A stretch of DNA of 64,000 bases from Actinotalea alkalitolerans (GTDB lineage Bacteria > Actinomycetota > Actinomycetes > Actinomycetales > Cellulomonadaceae). The DNA is taken from the NCBI RefSeq assembly GCF_023369855.1, contig NZ_JAMBPP010000002.1, positions 62,001-126,000 on the forward strand, read 5' to 3'. The translations under genes and the position numbers were made by a program. Positions 57,157 through 64,000 of the stretch are shown piece by piece (the stretch's first letter is position 1; the number at the start of each line of letters is the position of its first letter). The notes beneath the pieces are model-generated. The model saw nothing but the letters and a program-made list of their open reading frames with translations. It was not told the origin of the DNA and did no database searches.

Positions 57157-57872
57157 ATGCTTCTCATCGCGCGCAGTGAACTGCTCCAGATCGTCCGCAA
57201 CCGCGCCGTACTGATCACCAGCCTCGTCATGCCCGTGGCGGCGAGTGCCTTCTTCATCTACAACCGCGACGTGTTCTCCAGGATCGGCAGCCTCGGCTAC
57301 ATCGCGGCGGTGCTCGTCTTCACGATCGCGGCATTCACTCTCTACTCGACGACCGTGACGACGCTCGCCGCTCGCCGTCAGAGCCTCTTCCTCAAGCGGC
57401 TGCGTTCGACCGCCGCGAGCGACGCGACCATCCTGACCGGTCTGGTGCTCCCGGTCAGCGTGATCGCCGTGGTCCAGGTGGGGGTGATCCTGGTGGTCTT
57501 CGCGGCCGTCGGCAGCGCGCCCGCCGACGGCGTGCTGGCCGCAGCGGCCGTGGTCGCGACCTTCGCCATGATGCTCGCGCTCGGCATAGCCACGGCCGGC
57601 GTCACGAACTCTCCGGAGCACGCCCAGGTCACCGCGCTCCCGCTCAGCCTGGGGGTCATCGCCGTGGCGAGCTGGGTGGGGATCACAGGTACGGAGAGTC
57701 TGACCCTGCTGAAGCGGCTGCTGCCCGGCGGGGCGGCCACCGAGCTGGTGGTGAGCTCCTGGAACGGCGGGGCAGAGCTCGCCGCCACGCTTCCGCTGCT
57801 CGCCGTGACCCTCGCATGGGTCGTGGCGGCCATCGCGCTCGCCTCCCGGATGGTCCGTTGGGAGCCACGCCG

Positions 57873-57876
<4 letters not shown>
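57157..57876 (+). CDS. ABC-2 type exporter permease
   Basis: 239 residues from ATG 57157, with AAGGAGAG upstream. Six membrane segments are visible (AVLITSLVMPVAASAFFIYN and YIAAVLVFTIAAFTLYSTTV first). The cytoplasmic TLAARRQSLFLKRLRSTAASD and PLSLGVIAVASWVGIT segments are typical of ABC2_membrane proteins in two-component exporters. The stop overlaps a small downstream ATG as ATGA. Confidence 0.92.
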
Positions 57877-58860
<984 letters not shown>

Positions 58861-58873
58861 CGAGAAGGGCACC

Positions 58874-59953
58874 GTGAAGAAGGGGTCACGCACCGTCACG
58901 ACGCTCGCGTCCGACCCGCCTGATGCGGAGCGCCCTCGTCGGCGACGGCGATGGCCGTGGGTCACTTCCAGCGTCCTCGTGGTCTTCGTGGTCGTCGTCG
59001 GCACCGCCACGGCGGTCTTCCAGCTCGGCCTTCCCTGGTGGATGGAGGTAGGAGATCGCAACCACGTGCATGAGGGCGAAGCCGGTTCTCTGCGCTACCA
59101 GGTCCACCTTCCGCCGCAGTACGACGGCACGACCCGACTGCCGACGGTGATGGCGATCCACGGCTGCGGGATGACCGGCTACGGATGGAACTCGATGAAG
59201 GCCACGACTCAGCTCAACAGCCTGGCCGACAGCGAGGGCTTCATCGTCGTCTACCCGACGCAACGGGTTCTCCGCGACGTGTTCAACTGCTGGAACTCGG
59301 CCGACCCGCGAGAGCAGCACCGCCATGACGGAGAACCCGCGCTGCTGGCCGGCGTCGCCCGGGAGGTCGTCCAGAAGTACGACGCGGACCCGGGCCGCGT
59401 GCACGTCGCCGGTGCCTCATCCGGCGCGGGGGCCGCCATCATCCTCGCCGTGACCTACCCCGACGTCTTCGCGACCGTGACGTCGATCGCCGGCGGCGAG
59501 TACGGGTTGAACCAGGTGGACCCGGGCGACCCCGACTCCACGCCACCGGACGACACCGCACGTCAGGCGTGGGCGCAGATGGGCGGCCGGGCGCGGACAG
59601 TGCCGCTGCTGGTCGTCCAGGGCGAGCAGGACGAGGTCGTTCCGCCCCTCGTCGGAGACCGGCTCGTCGAGCACTGGATCGCGGTCAGCGACCTGGTCGA
59701 CGACGGCCTGCTCAACGGCAGCCTCGACCTGGTCGAGGAGACCACGACGGTGCCCGCGGAAGAGGGCAGATACGCGTACTCGCACACTGCGGTCACCGCG
59801 CCGGACGGCACGTCCGTCGTCGAGGCGTACGTCGTCCAGGACCTGGGGCACGCCTGGCCGGGTCCGGCCGGCGACGGTCTCTTCACCGATCACGCCGGTC
59901 CCGACGCCAGCGCCATTGCCTGGGACTTCGCCCGACGCCACCCGAAGGGATGA
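58874..59953 (+). CDS. membrane-anchored PHB-depolymerase-family esterase
   Basis: 359 residues from GTG 58874 (GAGAAGG upstream, 13 bases after the previous stop). A poly-Arg stretch and one membrane helix (VTSSVLVVFVVVVGTATAVF) anchor an outside catalytic domain: TVMAIHGCGMTGYGWN, VVYPTQRVLRDVFNCWN, the nucleophile elbow VHVAGASSGAGAAI with Ser182, VVQGEQDEVVPPLVGDRLVEHW and the final His in DLGHAWPG. The family includes LpqC, feruloyl esterases and PHB depolymerases; the substrate is unknown. The FNCWN Cys and GCGM Cys may form a disulfide. Confidence 0.88.
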   Translation: MKKGSRTVTTLASDPPDAERPRRRRRWPWVTSSVLVVFVVVVGTATAVFQLGLPWWMEVGDRNHVHEGEAGSLRYQVHLPPQYDGTTRLPTVMAIHGCGMTGYGWNSMKATTQLNSLADSEGFIVVYPTQRVLRDVFNCWNSADPREQHRHDGEPALLAGVAREVVQKYDADPGRVHVAGASSGAGAAIILAVTYPDVFATVTSIAGGEYGLNQVDPGDPDSTPPDDTARQAWAQMGGRARTVPLLVVQGEQDEVVPPLVGDRLVEHWIAVSDLVDDGLLNGSLDLVEETTTVPAEEGRYAYSHTAVTAPDGTSVVEAYVVQDLGHAWPGPAGDGLFTDHAGPDASAIAWDFARRHPKG

Positions 59954-60017
59954 CCCCGATCAGAGCGCTCTCTGACGTCTCGACCACGACCCACCGGACC
60001 ACGGAGGAGCAACCGTC

Positions 60018-60209
60018 ATGAACGACATCGTTCTCAAGGCCACAGCCAGGAGCTGGGTCGGTCTTGCCGTGCTGGTCCTCCCGCTGCTGCTGATCACGAT
60101 CGACGGCACTGTTCTGGTCCTCGCCGCCATCTGGGCCCTCGTCACGCTCCGGGGTGTAGCCGCGAACCAGGACCTCGCCGCAGAGCACGAGCACGAGCTG
60201 ATGCACTGA
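60018..60209 (+). CDS. 63-residue membrane ORF, probably the stump of an MFS transporter
   Basis: MNDIVLKATARSWVGLAVLV followed by LPLLLITIDGTVLVLA closely resembles the first helix of DHA2-type MFS drug exporters (W-x-L-A-V-L-x-LPLLL-x-x-x-D-x-T-V-L). After that the sequence becomes AIWALVTLRGVAANQDL and stops. GGAGCAACC precedes the ATG, so a short protein with one or two helices could be made. It is either a truncated gene or a small membrane protein of unknown role. Confidence 0.45.
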   Translation: MNDIVLKATARSWVGLAVLVLPLLLITIDGTVLVLAAIWALVTLRGVAANQDLAAEHEHELMH

Positions 60210-60385
60210 CCGCGGTCACGAACGCACATGGTGGTCTCCGACCGGCTACCGAGGACGCATCCGTCTCGCCGCGGTGCTCGACCTACCCTGCTGAGCATGG
60301 AGGGCGCTCCGCAGGGCGCCGCTACCCGGCGCACCCTGCGGACCGATCGGTCGGAGCTCCGGTTCACAAGCGAGAGGAAGAACCG

Positions 60386-61123
60386 ATGACTCAGCCTCCT
60401 GAGGATCCCCGCGTCGAGGGCGCGGCCGAGACACCCGGCGGGGCGAAGGCCCCGGACGCACCGACTCTGGCCGAGGACCTCCTTCTCCTCCTGTTCCAAC
60501 CCGCCTCAGGCACCATCGCCGGAGAGACCACGCTCTACTACGTCCTCGCCGGGGCCGCGCTCGCCGACCTCGCCCTCGACGAGCGCGTGACGACCACGGG
60601 GGCCCGGACCGGGACCGAGAGCATCGAGGCGGTCGACGGTCGGGCACCGTCGGACGAGATCCTCCTCGCTGCCTGGGACTACGTCTCCGAGCGACCCCGC
60701 GACGTCCAGACCCTCCTCGCCGCCATCGGACCGACGCTCCGCCAGCCTCTGCTGGGGCGTCTGATCGCACGTGGTGACCTCCGCAAGGTGAGCCGCAAGG
60801 TGCTTGGCCTGCTCACCACCACAGCTCTCGAGGACGGCGGGAACGGGCGCCGGCTCGGACTCCTGGAGGACGTCCGCGACGTCCTCGTCGACGGGGCGGA
60901 GCCGACACCCCGTACCGCCGCGCTCGCTGCACTGATCTGGGCGAGCGGCACGCTCCCCCAGTTCGACCCGTGGATCCCCTGGACCTCGTCCGTCGTCACC
61001 CGCGCCCAGGAGCTCGAGCGCGGGAGCTGGGGCGCAGGAGCCGCCGGCGAAGCGGTCACGCGCACCACTTCCGCGATCATCGTCAACAGCGTCGTCGTCG
61101 CCACCGCCGCCCTTCCCCGGTGA
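60386..61123 (+). CDS. GOLPH3 (GPP34)-family protein
   Basis: 245 residues. TLAEDLLLLLFQPASGTIAG, LYYVLAGAALADLALDERVT, LIARGDLRKVSRKVLGLL and PRTAALAALIWASGTLP match the helical GPP34 family, whose eukaryotic members bind phosphatidylinositol-4-phosphate. Actinobacterial copies are common and of unknown function. GAGAGGAAGAACC precedes the ATG. Confidence 0.88.
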   Translation: MTQPPEDPRVEGAAETPGGAKAPDAPTLAEDLLLLLFQPASGTIAGETTLYYVLAGAALADLALDERVTTTGARTGTESIEAVDGRAPSDEILLAAWDYVSERPRDVQTLLAAIGPTLRQPLLGRLIARGDLRKVSRKVLGLLTTTALEDGGNGRRLGLLEDVRDVLVDGAEPTPRTAALAALIWASGTLPQFDPWIPWTSSVVTRAQELERGSWGAGAAGEAVTRTTSAIIVNSVVVATAALPR

Positions 61124-61215
61124 TGAGTACCCGGGTCACGGGCACGGGTCGCGTGGTGTGCGTGCAGCGTGCGTCCGTACCGCCTCGACCGACCCTTCGG
61201 GCCCGAGCGCTTGCG

Positions 61216-61585
<370 letters not shown>

Positions 61586-61679
61586 CGGGTCTGTGAGCCG
61601 TGGTGACCCGCACGCCGCGCGTACACCAGGGCACCGTGCTGTCATGGAGGGGCACCCGTTCGACCCACCAGGAGGCACC

Positions 61680-62048
61680 GTGCGTCGTCGTCCCGCAGCT
61701 CTGCTGGTTGCCACCTGCCTCGCCCTGACTGCTTGCGGAGGAACCGGTGAGCAGCCCGACCCGCCCGACTCGCCGTCGCCGGTCGGCTCGCCCGCCCCGA
61801 CCGAGGGCGCCGAGGAGTACGGGGCTTTCCTGGACCAGGTGAGTCAGATCGACGAAGGGCTTGTTGGTGGGCAGGTCGTGGAGTGGGCGCAGGAGATCTG
61901 TGCCGAGATCGACGACGGAGCCACTCAGGACGACGTTCACGAGCGCGTCGACGAGCTGTTCAGCCAGGGCGCCGTCGAGGAGCTCACGCAGGACGACGTC
62001 GCGGCGATCGGCGACATGATCGAGACCAGCGTGTGCAGCCCGGCCTGA
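61680..62048 (+). CDS. small lipoprotein with DUF732-like domain
   Basis: 122 residues from GTG 61680 (GGAGG six bases upstream). The signal VRRRPAALLVATCLALTAC carries the lipobox LTAC, followed by a Pro/Ser/Thr linker. The mature domain AEEYGAFLDQVSQIDEGLVG, WAQEICAEIDDGATQDDV and AAIGDMIETSVCSPA is helical with two cysteines, like mycobacterial DUF732 proteins. The function is unknown. Confidence 0.72.
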   Translation: MRRRPAALLVATCLALTACGGTGEQPDPPDSPSPVGSPAPTEGAEEYGAFLDQVSQIDEGLVGGQVVEWAQEICAEIDDGATQDDVHERVDELFSQGAVEELTQDDVAAIGDMIETSVCSPA

Positions 62049-62210
62049 CCGTTCTCTGCCGCCGAACCACACGGAACTCGCCCCTTCGCTCAGCACGGCG
62101 TCACTCAACACCTCGTTGATCGCCGGAAGGGCGGTGAGCAGGCTCGTGCGACGACTCGAGCAGCCCGACACCCCGGCCGAGGAGATCGTCGCGCCTCATC
62201 GCCACAACAC

Positions 62211-62249
62211 CAGAGGCCCTCTCGATCCGAAGATCGAAAGGGCCTCTGA
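62211..62249 (-). terminator. terminator of the initiator tRNA gene
   Basis: CAGAGGCCCT and AGGGCCTCTG bracket an inner TCGATC/GATCGA pairing around a CGAA loop, giving a long stem just 16 bases beyond the 3' end of the tRNA on the minus strand. It could also work in the other direction. Confidence 0.75.
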
Positions 62250-62265
62250 ACTGCTACTTCACAAG

Positions 62266-62339
62266 TAGCGGGGGTAGGATTTGAACCTACGACCTCTGGG
62301 TTATGAGCCCAGCGAGCTACCGAGCTGCTCCACCCCGCG
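62266..62339 (-). tRNA. initiator tRNA-fMet (anticodon CAT)
   Basis: 74 bases. The minus strand reads CGCGGGGTGGAGCAG, a D-loop with GGTAGCTCG, the anticodon stem CTGGG-CTCATAA-CCCAG, the T-arm GTAGGTTCAAATCCTAC and acceptor CCCCCGC. The unpaired first base C1, the three consecutive GC pairs in the anticodon stem and the near-identity to other bacterial initiators identify it as fMet rather than elongator Met. CCA is not encoded. Confidence 0.95.
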
Positions 62340-62350
62340 TCGGTTCCGTA

Positions 62351-62380
62351 ACCATACGTGCCCGGGGACGACCAGAGCAA
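62351..62380 (-). promoter_or_regulatory. promoter of the initiator tRNA gene
   Basis: TTGCTC (62380-62375) and TATGGT (62356-62351) on the minus strand are 18 bases apart and would start transcription about 5 bases before the tRNA. It resembles a sigma-A type promoter and fits a stable-RNA gene. Confidence 0.55.
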
Positions 62381-62468
62381 ATCGTCGCCCTGGCCCCGCC
62401 AGCTCACCACTCAGGCGCCGGCTCAGGCACCGCCTCACGCCTCGGCCGCGCACACCTCGCGCAGACGC

Positions 62469-62501
62469 GACGGGGCGGTGCCTTCTCGGCACCGCCCCGT
62501 C
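62469..62501 (-). terminator. terminator of the UPF0182 gene
   Basis: GACGGGGCGGTGCC (62469-62482) and GGCACCGCCCCGTC (62488-62501) are exact reverse complements with a TTCTC loop, 62 bases beyond the stop at 62564. Confidence 0.75.
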
Positions 62502-62563
62502 CACGATCCTTCCCCGCTCACCCGACCCGGCAGCACGTCACCGTTCAGGTCAGCGGGTCGTCC

Positions 62564-64000
62564 TCACCCGGCGAGCTCGGCCTCGGCGGCGATGGCTGCC
62601 TCGAGCGCGGTCTGCAACCGTTCCTGAGCGTCGCCGTAGGCCGCGAAGTCACCTGCGGAGAGCGCGTCCTGCCCGTCGGCGATGGCCTCACGGGCGTCGT
62701 CGAGCGCGGCGGACAGGCGGGCCCGGGCGTCGCCGGGGACCGTCGGTGTCGTCGGCTCGTCGACCTCGGGCTCGTCGGTCGGCTCGGGGGCCGTCGTCGG
62801 GGCCGGGGGCGGGTCACCCTCACCTGGCAGCGGGTCCAGGGGCAGGTCGGGCACCACCTCGACGTCGTCACCGGGGCCGACCTCGCCGACCCCTGCGTCT
62901 CCGCCGAAGACCTGGTCGAGGGCCTCGTCCAGGGTGTTGGCGAAGCCGATCTCCTCACCGAAGGAGACCAGCACCCGCTGCAGCAGCGGGAACTGCGTGC
63001 CCGTGGAGGACTGCACGTACACCGGCTGCACGTAGAGCAGGCCGCCACCCACGGGCAGGGTCAGCAGGTTGCCGGGCACCACGGTGGAGTTGCCGAGCCC
63101 CAGCACGTTGAGGCTTTCGGAGACCTCCGGGTTGGACCGGAAGTTGTTGTTGACCTGGCCCGGCCCGGGCACGGTGGCGTTACGTGGCAGCTCGAGCAGA
63201 CGGAGCTGCCCGTACCCTTCACGCCGCTCCCCCTCGCCGTTGCCCGGCTCAGCGTCCACCGCGAGGAAGCCGGTGAGCACGTTGCGGTCGGTGTTGCCAC
63301 CCGGGATGAAGGTGGAGGTGAGCGAGAAGGTCGGCTCGTCCTGCGTGGGCATCCGCAGCGTCAGGTAGTACGGCGGCTGCGGGCCGCGCTCGTTGTTGAC
63401 CGGGTCGTTCGGGTTGGCCCAGAAGTCCTGGCCCGAGTAGAAGTCCGACGCGTTGTCCACGTGGTACCTGGACAGCAGGTTCCGCTGGACCTTGAACAGG
63501 TCCTCGGGGTAGCGCAGGTGGCTCATCAGGTCGCCCGAGATCTCGCTCATCGGCGAGACGATGTTCGGGAACACGCTGGTCCATGCCTGCAGGATCGGGT
63601 CCTCGTCGTCCCACGCGTAGAGCGTCACCTCACCCGAGTACGCGTCCACCGTCGCCTTGACCGAGTTGCGCAGGTAGTTCACCTGCTGGGGGGCCAGCGC
63701 GGCGATGACGTCCGACTGGGTGGTCAGCGAGTCGGTGGTGATGTCCTCGAGGGGCCGCGAGGCCGAGTAGGGGTAGGCGTCGGAGGTGGTGTACCCGTCG
63801 ACGATCCAGACCACCCGCTCGTCGACGACGGCCGGGTAGACCCGGGTGTCGAGGGTCAGGAACGGTGCGACCTTGGCCACCCGGTCCCGCGGGTCGCGGT
63901 CGTAGAGGATCTGCGAGTCCTCGGTCACCCGGTCGGAGAACATGATCTGCTCGGAGCCGAACTTGATCGCGTAGAGCAGCTTGTTCCAGGTGCTGCCGAT
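62564..64000 (-). CDS. UPF0182 family large membrane protein, C-terminal part (5' end outside window)
   Basis: At least 478 residues. The frame is open to the window edge and reads [101 protein letters not shown] and [20 protein letters not shown], all hallmarks of the large extracytoplasmic domain of UPF0182 proteins. The last ~120 residues are an acidic Pro/Thr linker and a coiled helix ([20 protein letters not shown]). The N-terminal membrane helices lie outside the window. The function is unknown in all species. Confidence 0.93.
   Translation of the reverse strand: MGSTWNKLLYAIKFGSEQIMFSDRVTEDSQILYDRDPRDRVAKVAPFLTLDTRVYPAVVDERVVWIVDGYTTSDAYPYSASRPLEDITTDSLTTQSDVIAALAPQQVNYLRNSVKATVDAYSGEVTLYAWDDEDPILQAWTSVFPNIVSPMSEISGDLMSHLRYPEDLFKVQRNLLSRYHVDNASDFYSGQDFWANPNDPVNNERGPQPPYYLTLRMPTQDEPTFSLTSTFIPGGNTDRNVLTGFLAVDAEPGNGEGERREGYGQLRLLELPRNATVPGPGQVNNNFRSNPEVSESLNVLGLGNSTVVPGNLLTLPVGGGLLYVQPVYVQSSTGTQFPLLQRVLVSFGEEIGFANTLDEALDQVFGGDAGVGEVGPGDDVEVVPDLPLDPLPGEGDPPPAPTTAPEPTDEPEVDEPTTPTVPGDARARLSAALDDAREAIADGQDALSAGDFAAYGDAQERLQTALEAAIAAEAELAG

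Noticed and set aside
62266-62339. Initiator tRNA gene as an attachment site for a mobile element
   Set aside because: No integrase, no repeated tRNA 3' end and no prophage genes are visible on either side.

Overview
The window looks like chromosomal DNA from a high-GC Actinomycetota. The supporting signs are very GC-rich third codon positions, many GTG starts, chains of ATGA/GTGA overlaps, and actinobacterial families such as UPF0182, GOLPH3-like, DUF4260 and a class E sortase remnant. A cellulomonad-like member of the Micrococcales would fit the sugar-catabolic content, but that is inference. Nearly everything from 1 to 53900 is on the minus strand.

Layout. 1-770: end of a membrane-anchored PQQ-type beta-propeller protein. 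925-12256: an ethanolamine-utilisation (eut) microcompartment operon, read in the order eutH, eutN, eutA, eutB, eutC, eutL, eutE, eutM, eutQ, eutT, eutJ, a tandem-BMC shell protein and a small EutQ-N-like protein. It encodes uptake, the B12-dependent lyase and its reactivase, the corrinoid adenosyltransferase, acetaldehyde dehydrogenase and four shell proteins. No eutD, eutG, eutS, eutK, eutP or eut regulator is visible. 12558-16530: a lipoprotein, a polytopic membrane protein, and a decayed patch with SDR, IS3, glycerate kinase and ROK remnants. 16570-23508: a fructan/difructose-anhydride-type operon (LacI, CUT1 ABC transporter, GH172, GH32). 23743-25813: sortase/secreted-protein debris and an HNH-type nuclease protein with an Excalibur tail. 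25821-36175: a LacI regulon with an RbsABC-type transporter, aldo/keto reductase, GMC oxidoreductase plus gluconate-dehydrogenase subunit 3, and a nitrilase-family enzyme. Four AGCGCTA-type operator candidates tie it together. 36818-48139: a second sugar-acid or tetrulose operon (TIM-like, RpiB-like, DhaK-DhaL kinase, TIM-barrel isomerase/decarboxylase, 3-hydroxyacyl-CoA-dehydrogenase-like enzyme, GH127, CUT1 ABC transporter) with a divergent FCD-type GntR regulator. 49073-53869: an XRE-cupin regulator, SsuABC/TauABC-like transporter and amidohydrolase operon with two matching 17-bp operators. 53985-62048: mixed small genes and several gene fragments (IS3, GNAT, LuxR, MFS, RHS), an ABC-2 exporter, two alpha/beta hydrolases and a GOLPH3-like protein. 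62266-62339: initiator tRNA-Met. 62564-64000: C-terminal part of a UPF0182 membrane protein.

How the genes work together. The window is a series of self-contained catabolic islands, each with a transporter, enzymes and usually its own regulator, separated by short stretches of broken genes. The most interesting points are the EutM gene with an in-frame proline-rich upstream extension and two translation starts, a 36.8-47.0 kb gene set matching the steps of an apionate to L-erythrulose to erythrose-4-phosphate route joined to a GH127 furanosidase, the operator families that define at least three local regulons, and strong hairpins placed between solute-binding-protein and permease genes.
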